From assembly GCF_050908845.1 (NCBI RefSeq), contig NZ_CP194171.1, forward strand, positions 1,116,001 to 1,180,000: DNA of 64,000 nt. Reading direction: 5' to 3'. Shown one piece after another: positions 36,606 to 45,118 of the stretch. A model generated the notes under the pieces. The model made no database searches, had not been told where the DNA came from, and saw only the letters and a program-made list of their open reading frames with translations. Origin of the DNA: Marinobacterium_D sp050908845 (GTDB lineage: Bacteria; Pseudomonadota; Gammaproteobacteria; Pseudomonadales; Balneatricaceae). The position numbers were made by a program, and so were the translations under genes. Position 1 is the first letter of the stretch; every line of letters starts with the position of its first letter.

Positions 36606-37947
36606 TATGTATAAATTTTGTTTTAAATACGGGAGTGTCTTTTTATTTTTTTCGTGTTCCTTTCTATTCACTTTTGCATTAATTCCTAACTATATCGATA
36701 TTCGGCTGAGCAGTAATGTGGGGATAAGTTTTCAGAGGGCAATTGTCGCTTTTTGTTTTTTGTTTTTTGTTTTTTGTTTTACTGTAAATTCTCAGTATAG
36801 GAAATATTCTTGGTTTGTGGTGAAATCAAATAGGTTCGTCTTTTTATTTTTCATTTTGTATTTTTTATTAAGGCTGCTTTCTCTTTTTTATAACCCGGGA
36901 ATTTATTCTTTACTTTTATTGGTTAATGAAGTTTTAATGAACTTTTTTGTTTTTTGTTTGGCAGCGTTTTCTCTGAACTCATTAGATAGGGTTTATAAGT
37001 GTATTAAATTTTCTATATACGGTGCATTAATTGCTTCTGTTTATGTGTTTGTAGAGAAAATGATCGGATACAATTTTTTTTCTAGCTTCGCTGATTTAAA
37101 TACCAATATCGGGATTGTAGCGGCTGAAAATAAATATAGAGACGGTGTTTTAAGGGTTCAAGGAGGTTTTGAACACCCCTTGGCACTTGTGCAGTATTAT
37201 TTGGTAGTAATACCTTTGTTATTATCTGGAGTATTTTTTAAGGGTAAAAAGAATTTTATTCCTTTTGTTATGCTCATTGGGTTTTTTTTCTTCATTGCGG
37301 CCAGTATGGCTATGGTTAGAACCTTCTACGTTGCTCTGCTGTTAGGATTGGTGCTTTATTTCGTTATTAGGTTTTTATGGTTTGGACGTTCCATATTTTA
37401 TGCAAATGAGCGATTTATACTTGTATTAGGTTTAGCTCCTTTCGTTTTTTTTGTGGCTTTATACAAAATTTACGATATGGCGTTATTAGGAAGTGGTGCT
37501 GAAATATCAAGCACAATGACTAGGTTTGCACAACTATATAATGGATTTGTAGGTGTTTCTGAGCAGCCTCTACTAGGGCATGGCATTGGTATGGCAACCA
37601 AGGTAATTGTCACAGTTGGAGAAAATTACCCTGATACGTTTATAATCTGGAACGAGGCTATTGATAATTTGTTTTTATCAGTTGCCTTAGATTCAGGTAT
37701 CCCAGCAGTTTTATTTTATATGATGGTTTTTATTAGCTCGATTTATTCTGGATTTACTTTATTTAAAAATAAAGCGAACCATGAAATAATTCGAAATATG
37801 TCAATGTCAATGTCAATAGCAATTTTTTGTTCATTTGTTTCGATGAGTGTACTTTCCATTTTTACCGTGCTTCCTTTTGTTTTCTTTGTTATGGGGGCTC
37901 TTTGTGCAGTCTCAGCGTTATCAAAATCAAACAAGTTAGAATTATAG
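36580..37947 (+). CDS. wzy: Wzy-type O-antigen/capsule polymerase (O-antigen ligase family)
   Basis: 455 residues (446 from the alternative ATG at 36607, just after the frhB stop). About 10-12 transmembrane helices, very rich in Phe, with a large periplasmic loop (GSGAEISSTMTRFAQLYNGF, PLLGHGIGMATKVIVTVGENYPDTFIIWNEAIDNLF). The GHGIG and HNxxL-like NEAIDNLFL segments resemble the Wzy_C/O-antigen ligase family. It would polymerise repeat units in the periplasm; a ligase role is the alternative. It contains a 7-bp tandem repeat near the 5' end. Confidence 0.82.
   Translation: MIRIIKRIDMYKFCFKYGSVFLFFSCSFLFTFALIPNYIDIRLSSNVGISFQRAIVAFCFLFFVFCFTVNSQYRKYSWFVVKSNRFVFLFFILYFLLRLLSLFYNPGIYSLLLLVNEVLMNFFVFCLAAFSLNSLDRVYKCIKFSIYGALIASVYVFVEKMIGYNFFSSFADLNTNIGIVAAENKYRDGVLRVQGGFEHPLALVQYYLVVIPLLLSGVFFKGKKNFIPFVMLIGFFFFIAASMAMVRTFYVALLLGLVLYFVIRFLWFGRSIFYANERFILVLGLAPFVFFVALYKIYDMALLGSGAEISSTMTRFAQLYNGFVGVSEQPLLGHGIGMATKVIVTVGENYPDTFIIWNEAIDNLFLSVALDSGIPAVLFYMMVFISSIYSGFTLFKNKANHEIIRNMSMSMSIAIFCSFVSMSVLSIFTVLPFVFFVMGALCAVSALSKSNKLEL
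36750..36780 (+). repeat. Heptanucleotide tandem repeat (GTTTTTT) in wzy
   Basis: Three full GTTTTTT units (36755-36775) with partial units on both sides, encoding Phe/Cys/Leu/Val residues of a transmembrane helix. Because the unit is 7 bp, loss or gain of one copy would shift the reading frame. Confidence 0.85.
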
Positions 37948-37970
37948 CGATTACGAGAAATGACAAGATT

Positions 37971-38846
37971 ATGAATGTTGCGATTGTACTCAATTACAAG
38001 TCTCCAAATGAAACTATTGTTTGTGTTGAAAGCCTTCTTAAATATTGTACGAGTATCGATTTTATTGTTGTCGTCGATAATGACTCCCGAGACGGTTCAG
38101 TTGAAAGGCTGTGTGAATGGAAAAGTCATAAAAATAATAAAAAAGTAACTGTATTAATAAATGCGAGTAATAGTGGGTATGCTGGTGGTAATAACTTTGG
38201 TATAAAATGGAGTTTGAAGAATTTAAGTGTTGATAATTTTTGGATAGTAAATAATGATGCGTATGTGGTTGATGATGCATTTTTTCCAATTTTAAAAGAA
38301 CTTAAAAAAGGCGATTTAAAATTTATCGGCTCTGTTATCGTTGGCGATAAGGATCAAAAAATAGAATGTTATGGTGGAGGGAGACTTTATCCAATCCTTG
38401 GTAAAGCAAAGTTGTTAGCTAAAGGTAAGCCAGTTGATTTTGTTAACAAGTGCCAAGAATCTCCCGACTATCTTATGGGATGTAGCTTAGCTTTTCCCGT
38501 TGCTGTAATAGATAAAGTGGGTTTAATGGATGAGGAATACTTTATGTATTCTGAAGAAGTAGATTGGCAGTATAGGGCAAAGAAGAAATCTATAAGTATT
38601 AAAGTAGTTCGAGAAAGCTTGGTATATCATCATGGATCTCTTAGCTACGGAGGTCGTTCAGAGTTTTACTATTATTATAGGAATAGAGCTGCGGTTCGGT
38701 TTAATAAGCGTTTTTATGGGATTTTGTTTGCCTTTACCTCCGCTTGCTTTTTGTCACTTATAACCACCTTACATGAATATAATAAGCCAAAGTTAGTATG
38801 GATGGGTATTAAAGGGGCTTTCAAAGGAGTACTTATGGATGTCTAA
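37971..38846 (+). CDS. Glycosyltransferase family 2 (rhamnosyltransferase-like)
   Basis: 291 residues from the ATG at 37971; the longer open frame starts inside wzy and is not used. GT-A motifs: VVVDNDSRDGSVERL, NSGYAGGNNFGIKW and FWIVNNDAYV near the nucleotide-sugar site, and GLMDEEYFMYSEEVDWQYRA as the acceptor/catalytic acidic pair. A C-terminal hydrophobic stretch may bind membrane. The pattern is like WbbL-type rhamnosyltransferases, which fits the rml genes nearby, but the donor is not certain. Overlaps the next gene by 8 bp. Confidence 0.87.
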   Translation: MNVAIVLNYKSPNETIVCVESLLKYCTSIDFIVVVDNDSRDGSVERLCEWKSHKNNKKVTVLINASNSGYAGGNNFGIKWSLKNLSVDNFWIVNNDAYVVDDAFFPILKELKKGDLKFIGSVIVGDKDQKIECYGGGRLYPILGKAKLLAKGKPVDFVNKCQESPDYLMGCSLAFPVAVIDKVGLMDEEYFMYSEEVDWQYRAKKKSISIKVVRESLVYHHGSLSYGGRSEFYYYYRNRAAVRFNKRFYGILFAFTSACFLSLITTLHEYNKPKLVWMGIKGAFKGVLMDV

Positions 38847-39582
38847 TGAAAATTCAGTAGCATTCGGAGTCGATTTTTTTACGGCGGATAAGTCAAGCTT
38901 ATTATCGGATATAGAAAAAAGAATTTATGCGCCATATTCCTTTGTAGTGACTCCAAATGTAGATCATCTTGTACAGCTTAATAAAAATCATGAATTTCGT
39001 GATGCATACTGTAAGGCAAGTATCCGTATATGCGACAGCCGGGTTTTATCACCGCTATTACGATCGTTAGGAGTTATCATACAAGAGGTTATACCCGGTA
39101 GTGATTTGACGCTCGACCTTTTATCGTGGGCGAACCGGGATAGGTTACGTCTTGTTTTAATTGGTGGGAGTGAGCTGGAAGTTGAAAGATTGAGATTACT
39201 CTATCCAGGCATATTTTTGTATCATCATAACCCGCCAATGGGTTTTATAGAACGTGTTAGCGAAGTCGATGAATGTCTTAATTTTATACGAGATCATCAC
39301 TCTGAAATTGTGCTTTACGCGGTTGGTGCTCCTAGGCAAGAAATACTTGCAAGCTATATAGAACCTAATGAACGTACGGGGGTTGGTTTTTGTATAGGTG
39401 CCTCTATATCTTTTGCAACAGGTACAATTAAACGAGCGCCAAAGTGGATGCAGAAAGCTAAGTTAGAATGGCTTCATCGAATGGTTTCTGACCCTCGTCG
39501 CTTAGTTAAACGCTATTTTAATGATTTTTTGTTTATCGTTGTTGCGTATTGTTCGGAGAAACTAAAATCCCGTAAGTTATGA
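38839..39582 (+). CDS. WecG/TagA/CpsF family glycosyltransferase (GT26)
   Basis: 247 residues. GT26 hallmarks are clear: VVTPNVDHLVQLNKN, the buried acidic CDSRVLSP, VGAPRQE, and GVGFCIGASISFATGTIKRAPKW, then a C-terminal PRRLVKRYFNDF. These enzymes transfer a ManNAcA-, ManNAc- or related sugar to a lipid-linked first sugar on the membrane. In this locus it could add the second sugar after the initiating transferase. It is the last gene of the AT-rich block 1 and overlaps the GT2 gene. Confidence 0.88.
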   Translation: MSNENSVAFGVDFFTADKSSLLSDIEKRIYAPYSFVVTPNVDHLVQLNKNHEFRDAYCKASIRICDSRVLSPLLRSLGVIIQEVIPGSDLTLDLLSWANRDRLRLVLIGGSELEVERLRLLYPGIFLYHHNPPMGFIERVSEVDECLNFIRDHHSEIVLYAVGAPRQEILASYIEPNERTGVGFCIGASISFATGTIKRAPKWMQKAKLEWLHRMVSDPRRLVKRYFNDFLFIVVAYCSEKLKSRKL

Positions 39583-40075
39583 TAGGTTTGAAATGATTTA
39601 CACGATATGGAATAAGTTTTTTGCTCGGTCTATATTTTTGTAAAATTGAATTACCGAAATTATATTTTGTAAGGTAAGCATAGCTATAGGTAATGCTAAT
39701 TCTATTTATTGTGTGGTTTTTTAACGTGCTAGTTCAGCAGTAGTAGTGTCGTTGAGTTCGGGGTTGGTTGAAGTTCGCGCCTGTGGCCTATTCTTCGGGA
39801 ATTTTTTTTGATAAAGATTCAAATAGATTTTATAAAGTTAATGTGTTCTCATATGAGATTTTTAATTTTTAATCGATCTTCTCATAATAAAATTTTCTTA
39901 ATTTAGATCTTGTGTTTTTTGGTGTACGGTAAATGTTTTTTACATATTATTGAAAATATATATCCATTTCGAAAGTTTTTAGAAAAGAATAAATCGCTAT
40001 TTTATCTTAATTTCTAATTTTATCTAGTGATTTGGCTGCGCTTGATATTAAATTTAAACAAAGGGGCCTTTTTTT
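39583..40075. other. 493-bp AT-rich intergenic region before rmlB
   Basis: No gene supported. All frames are broken by stops, with at most about 16 codons after any good start. It holds a 12-bp palindrome TCTCATATGAGA (39847-39858) followed by T-rich sequence, which might be a weak terminator of block 1, and several TATA-like sequences that could serve rmlB. It marks the junction between an AT-rich and a GC-richer block. Confidence 0.6.
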
Positions 40076-41164
40076 TTGAATATTATAGTCACAGGCGGTG
40101 CTGGCTTTATTGGATCGGCGGTCGTGCGTTATATTATCGAGAATACAACTGCCAAGGTCGCAACCATCGATAAACTCACCTACGCCGGAAATATGGAATC
40201 TCTTCAAAAAGTTATGGGGGGGCGTCACCTTTTTTATCAGGTAGATGTTTGTGATGCGCTAGCATTAGACCGTGTGTTTTCTGAGTTTAAGCCTACTCAT
40301 GTCATGCATCTCGCCGCTGAAAGCCATGTCGACCGTTCTATTGATGGCCCGGCGGCGTTTATCGAAACTAATGTGGTTGGCACCTACACGCTGCTAGAGG
40401 CGGCACGTCGATATTGGTCAGGCTTGCCTGAGGGTGAGAAGTCAGCGTTCCGGTTCCATCATATCTCCACAGACGAGGTGTATGGCGATCTGGAAGGAAC
40501 CGATGACCTGTTCACCGAAACAACGTCTTACGAGCCCAGCTCACCCTATTCAGCCTCCAAGGCCAGCTCCGATCACCTGGTTCGCGCCTGGCAGCGTACC
40601 TATGGGCTGCCCACGCTGGTAACCAACTGTTCCAATAACTACGGGCCTTATCACTTCCCGGAGAAGCTGATTCCGCACATGATCCTGAATGCCTTGTCCG
40701 GTAAGGCGTTGCCGGTATATGGCGATGGTAACCAGATCCGCGACTGGCTCTATGTTGAGGATCATGCCCGTGCACTAGTAAAAGTGGCGACCGAGGGTGA
40801 AGTGGGGGAAACGTATAACATTGGCGGCCATAACGAGAAACGTAATCTCGAAGTGGTGGAAACGATCTGTGACCTGTTACAGGAGATGGTACCGCCAGGA
40901 GATTATGAACACGCAAGTTGGGTTCCGGAGAAGCCCGTTGGTCATTACCGTGACCTCATTACGTTTGTGAAAGATCGTCCCGGCCATGATGTGCGTTATG
41001 CCATCGATGCGAGCAAAATTCAGCGCGAACTGGGCTGGGTTCCGCAAGAGTCGTTTGAGACCGGTATTCGCAAAACCGTTCAGTGGTACTTGGACAACCC
41101 GGAATGGTGGCAGCGTGTGTTGAGTGGCGAATATCAGTTGGGTCGATTGGGGGAGAAGGGATGA
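40076..41164 (+). CDS. rmlB: dTDP-glucose 4,6-dehydratase
   Basis: 362 residues. VTGGAGFIGSAVVRYI is the NAD-binding start, YSASKASSDH holds the catalytic Tyr and Lys, and LAAESHVDRSIDGP is the RmlB signature. The start codon is TTG at 40076, preceded by AAGGGG and a run of nine T; no ATG fits better, since the Rossmann strand begins at the second codon. The first about 350 bp are AT-richer than the rest, suggesting a recombination point in the gene. Overlaps rmlA by 4 bp. Confidence 0.95.
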   Translation: MNIIVTGGAGFIGSAVVRYIIENTTAKVATIDKLTYAGNMESLQKVMGGRHLFYQVDVCDALALDRVFSEFKPTHVMHLAAESHVDRSIDGPAAFIETNVVGTYTLLEAARRYWSGLPEGEKSAFRFHHISTDEVYGDLEGTDDLFTETTSYEPSSPYSASKASSDHLVRAWQRTYGLPTLVTNCSNNYGPYHFPEKLIPHMILNALSGKALPVYGDGNQIRDWLYVEDHARALVKVATEGEVGETYNIGGHNEKRNLEVVETICDLLQEMVPPGDYEHASWVPEKPVGHYRDLITFVKDRPGHDVRYAIDASKIQRELGWVPQESFETGIRKTVQWYLDNPEWWQRVLSGEYQLGRLGEKG

Positions 41165-42039
41165 AAGGCATTATTCTGGCGGGTGGTTCCGGCACACGGT
41201 TATATCCGATTACCAAGGGCGTTTCCAAACAGTTGTTGCCCATCTATGACAAGCCGATGATCTTTTACCCGCTGTCGGTGTTGATGCTGGCCGGTATACG
41301 CGAAATTCTGGTGATCTCCACCCCAGAAGACCTCCCCAACTTCGAGAAACTTCTGGGTGACGGTTCCGACTATGGCATTGAGCTAAGTTATGCGGAACAG
41401 CCTTCGCCCGAGGGTCTGGCGCAGGCATTTATCATTGGCGAAGAGTTTATCGGCGACGATAGTGTCTGTCTGGTGCTTGGCGACAACATCTTCTACGGCC
41501 AGAGCTTCAGCCGCCAGTTACAGGCCGCTGCTAGTAGACCATCCGGTGCGACTGTTTTCGGCTATCTCGTCAATGATCCTGAGCGTTTCGGCGTTGTGGA
41601 CTTTGATGCTGATGGCAAGGCGCTTTCCATCGAGGAAAAACCCGCCAAGCCTAAATCCAACTACGCCGTAACGGGGCTTTATTTCTACGATAACGACGTG
41701 GTGGAAATCGCCAAGCAGGTTAAGCCCTCAGAGCGTGGTGAACTGGAAATTACCACTGTAAACCAGGCTTATCTGGATAGGGGCAATCTCAACGTTGAGC
41801 TGCTCGGCCGTGGTTTTGCCTGGCTGGATACCGGTACCCATACAAGTCTGCTGGAAGCTGCGATGTTCGTGCAAACTGTTGAGCACCGCCAGGGCCTGAA
41901 AATCGCCTGTCTTGAAGAGATTGCTTATCGCAATGGCTGGCTTTCCCGGGAGCAGATGCAAGCGCAGGGGCATCAGTTGGCTAAAACCGGCTACGGTCAG
42001 TACCTGCTGAAACTGGCACAGGAGGAAAAGACAGTATGA
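41161..42039 (+). CDS. rmlA: Glucose-1-phosphate thymidylyltransferase
   Basis: 292 residues from the ATG overlapping the rmlB stop (ATGA). GGSGTRLYPITKGVSKQLLP is the nucleotidyltransferase signature and DKPMIFYPLSVLMLAGI follows; VLGDNIFYGQ is also typical. It makes dTDP-glucose, the first step to dTDP-L-rhamnose. Length matches the family. The open frame extends upstream into rmlB but that start has no support. Confidence 0.96.
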   Translation: MKGIILAGGSGTRLYPITKGVSKQLLPIYDKPMIFYPLSVLMLAGIREILVISTPEDLPNFEKLLGDGSDYGIELSYAEQPSPEGLAQAFIIGEEFIGDDSVCLVLGDNIFYGQSFSRQLQAAASRPSGATVFGYLVNDPERFGVVDFDADGKALSIEEKPAKPKSNYAVTGLYFYDNDVVEIAKQVKPSERGELEITTVNQAYLDRGNLNVELLGRGFAWLDTGTHTSLLEAAMFVQTVEHRQGLKIACLEEIAYRNGWLSREQMQAQGHQLAKTGYGQYLLKLAQEEKTV

Positions 42040-42569
42040 AAGTGATCGATACTGAACTGGCCGGCGTGAAAATCATCGAACCCAAGGTTTTTGGTGATCA
42101 TCGAGGCTTTTTCAAGGAGACCTTCAGTGCCCAGCGCTACGAAGAACAGGCGGGCATTGCACTCGAATTTGTGCAGGACAATCACTCCCGCTCCCGTAAG
42201 GGGGTGCTGCGTGGTCTGCACTTTCAGAAAACCAAGCCGCAGGGCAAGCTGGTCGGCGTAACGCGAGGGGCTGTTTACGACGTGGCCGCCGATATCAATC
42301 CGGACTCACCCACCTTCGGGAAGTACGTGGGCGTTGAGCTGAGCGAAGATAACCATCGCCAACTTTGGGTCCCGCCCGGCTATGCCCATGGTTTCGTCGT
42401 GCTGAGTGACGTAGTGGACTTCGTTTACAAGTGCACGGATTACTATGACCCCAGTGACGAAGGCGGCGTCGCGTGGAACTGTCCTGTGCTAAACATCGAC
42501 TGGCCGCTGCAGGACGTGCAGCTGTCTGAAAAAGACAGCCATTATCCCAGTCTGAACGATTTCACCTGA
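42036..42569 (+). CDS. rmlC: dTDP-4-dehydrorhamnose 3,5-epimerase
   Basis: 177 residues, a cupin-fold epimerase. KGVLRGLHFQ contains the catalytic His, and VPPGYAHGF and YKCTDYYDPSDEGG are conserved family segments. It epimerises C3 and C5 of dTDP-4-keto-6-deoxyglucose. ATGA overlap with rmlA; rmlD follows after 12 bp that include a ribosome site (AAGGAG). Confidence 0.96.
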   Translation: MKVIDTELAGVKIIEPKVFGDHRGFFKETFSAQRYEEQAGIALEFVQDNHSRSRKGVLRGLHFQKTKPQGKLVGVTRGAVYDVAADINPDSPTFGKYVGVELSEDNHRQLWVPPGYAHGFVVLSDVVDFVYKCTDYYDPSDEGGVAWNCPVLNIDWPLQDVQLSEKDSHYPSLNDFT

Positions 42570-42581
42570 AGGAGCGCCGGA

Positions 42582-43463
42582 ATGCGAGTGTTGATTACAG
42601 GTGCGGGTGGTCAGGTTGGCTACGAGCTATCGCGTCTTGCACCAGCTGAGTTTGAAGTGCTTGGACTTGATTCCGCCGCCCTCGATATCACCGACCTGGG
42701 CCAGGTTCAGTCCGCCGTTGCCTGGATTCAACCTGGGCTCATCATCAATGCGGCTGCGTATACCGCTGTGGATAAGGCTGAATCTGACGCCGAACGTGCC
42801 TGGGCGGTGAACCAGGACGGCGTTGCCAATCTTGCGACCGCTGCTAAAGGGTTGGAAATACCGGTCTTACATATATCTACGGACTACGTGTTTGCCGGCG
42901 ATGCTGATACGCCTTATAGCGAAACAGATCCTACCGGCCCCACCGGTGTATACGGTGCCAGCAAATTGGCAGGGGAAAATGCGCTCGCGGCAGCGTGCAG
43001 CCGTTACCTGGTGCTGCGCACCAGTTGGGTGTTTGGAGCGCATGGCAATAATTTCGTAAAAACCATGCTGCGCCTGGGGAACGAGCGAGACAGTCTCTCG
43101 GTTGTTGCCGATCAGCAGGGTGGGCCTACCTCTGCAGTCAGTATTGCAACAGCGCTTTGGAAGCTGGCTGAAATGTACCGGATAAGGCAGGAGTTGCCCA
43201 GGGGCGTTTATCATTTCAGTGGTACGCCGTACTGCAGCTGGTTTGAGTTCGCTGAAGAGATATTCCGGCAGGCTGAGTCGTTAGGCCAGGTGCAGCAGTG
43301 CCCGCAACTTTCAGCGATTACCACGGCTGATTATCCGACACCGGCCAAGCGTCCTGCCTGGTCGGTGATGGATTGCAGCAAGCTTGAGAAGGCAAGCGGT
43401 ATTGTTCCCCCATGCTGGAAGGAAGATCTACGTGATGTGCTGATAGAATTGAGTAAAAGGTAG
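42582..43463 (+). CDS. rmlD: dTDP-4-dehydrorhamnose reductase
   Basis: 293 residues, short-chain dehydrogenase fold. LITGAGGQVGYELS binds the cofactor, HISTDYVFAG and VYGASKLAGE carry the catalytic Thr/Tyr/Lys set. It completes dTDP-L-rhamnose synthesis. The order B-A-C-D is the common rml arrangement apart from the position of D. The next gene starts at the base after its stop. Confidence 0.95.
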   Translation: MRVLITGAGGQVGYELSRLAPAEFEVLGLDSAALDITDLGQVQSAVAWIQPGLIINAAAYTAVDKAESDAERAWAVNQDGVANLATAAKGLEIPVLHISTDYVFAGDADTPYSETDPTGPTGVYGASKLAGENALAAACSRYLVLRTSWVFGAHGNNFVKTMLRLGNERDSLSVVADQQGGPTSAVSIATALWKLAEMYRIRQELPRGVYHFSGTPYCSWFEFAEEIFRQAESLGQVQQCPQLSAITTADYPTPAKRPAWSVMDCSKLEKASGIVPPCWKEDLRDVLIELSKR

Positions 43464-44785
43464 ATGAATACTACCGCTCTTTCTTCCTTGAAGGATAAAT
43501 TAAGTGATACACATACCCGGGAAATCCTCTTGGGGAGTGCTGCGGCGATAATCGTGAAGGTGCTTGCTGCAGGCGCATCTTTTTTAATGAGTCTTGTAGT
43601 AGCCAGAACTCTGGGTGCTGATGAGGCAGGGCTTTTTTTCTAGGTTTTACGCTAGTTACTATATTGGCGACACTGTCTCGTTTTGGACTGGAAAATAGTC
43701 TGATCCGTTATATTTCGGCGGAAAATTGTCAGAAAAATTATGCAAGCGTGCACGGAGTATATCGTAAAGGGATGTTGTGGGCTCTTGCCTGTTCGATTTT
43801 GCTCTTATGTATATTGTTAATGGCAAATCAACTATTGGCCCGTTGGTTTTTCGATGTTGAAGGCTTTGCTAAAGTATTATGGATTATGAGTTTTGCCCTA
43901 CCACTGCTTACGCTTTACACATTGCAGGCGCAATCACTACAGGGACTGAAACGTGTCGCTAAAGCAATGTTTTCGTTAAATGTGGTCGTTCCGGCAACAG
44001 TACTTCTATGTATGCTGATATACCCACTGCACAGTGCTGCCTCTGTAGCCTGGGTTTATGTAATAGCTTGTTTTGTCGCCTTGGGTGTCGGCTGGTTTTG
44101 GTGGCGCGGAAGCGTACCAAAAACAGATGAAAGGCCTGTCTTTGATTCTAGGCTGCTACTGGCCAGTTGCCTGCCTTTATGGGGGGTTATGTTGTTTGGG
44201 CAGGTCGTGCAGTGGTCATCGCAGCTATTGCTTGGGGTATGGGGGACACCTTCGGATGTGACACTCTTCGCAACAGCTCAACGGACAGCCATGCTAATTA
44301 GCTTTGTACTTGTCGCAGTAAACGCGATCGCAGGCCCGAAATTTGCCGCTATGTATCGACAGGGCGATATGCAGGGGCTACGTCGTACTGCACTGATGTC
44401 GGTAAGACTAATGCTTATGGCGGCTGTGCCCGCCGTGTTATTCCTGATGCTTTTTCCCGAGTGGTTGATGGGGCTGTTTGGTGCTGAGTTTAAAGCGGCT
44501 GCCGGGGTTCTTATGATTCTGGGTCTGGGGCAGTTCGTTAATATCGCATCAGGATCTGTTGGCTATCTACTTAGTATGACGGGATACGAACGGCAATTGC
44601 GTTTTAATGTAGTTGCTAGCGCTTTGCTAGGCGTCGGTTTAGGCGTTTTACTGATACCTTTTTATGGTCCTGTAGGTGGGGCTATCGCCTCATCACTGGC
44701 CGTCGCCTTGCAGAGCTTACTTGGTGTATATCAGGTCAATAACTTGCTAGGGGTTAATACCTTGGCTTTTTGGCGAAAAATATGA
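43464..44785 (+). pseudogene. Second Wzx-type flippase, split by a 1-base frameshift in a T tract
   Basis: The ATG at 43464 opens a 59-codon frame ending ...ADEAGLFF then TAG (43641-43643). The continuation LGFTLVTILATLSRFGLENSLIRYISAE is in another frame that runs to 44785. Adding one T to the T7 tract (43633-43639) would join them into a 440-residue protein with about 12-14 transmembrane segments of the polysaccharide flippase/MATE-like type. It may be off by phase variation, a real pseudogene, or a sequencing error. The gene directly follows rmlD, so it was probably the translocase of block 2. Confidence 0.85.
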
Positions 44786-45118
44786 TGATGTTTTATGTCA
44801 GATTTTTTATCAATTAAGTGCTGAAATATTTTGAACTCATGTTTTTCTCATGAATGGACAGTCGGAATATATAGGAGGGATTGAATTGTTTAGGTACTTA
44901 CTATCTAAGTAAGAAGGCTGCTGACATATCCAGCTATGTGCCCGGATATAAACTATAAGTTGTTAATTAATTTAGGCGTGGGATACACTTCTATTCATTC
45001 CTCGTATTATTAATAACCGACATAGATCAAAAGCAAGCTGATATTGTTTAGTGTTGAACCAGAATGTTAACGTCTTATCCTGAGATAGTCGTTGTTGACC
45101 GCAAGGAATCTCTGATTG
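44786..45118. other. 333-bp intergenic region before the WcaJ-type gene
   Basis: No gene supported. A strong ribosome site (AGGAGG, about 44873-44878) precedes only an eight-codon TTG frame. The region is AT-rich and may hold the promoter for the initiating transferase, but no clear -35/-10 pair was seen. Confidence 0.55.

Noticed and set aside
37827..37970. Upstream extension of the GT2 protein into wzy
   Set aside because: The GT2 fold begins at the ATG at 37971; the extra 48 residues are out-of-frame wzy sequence.
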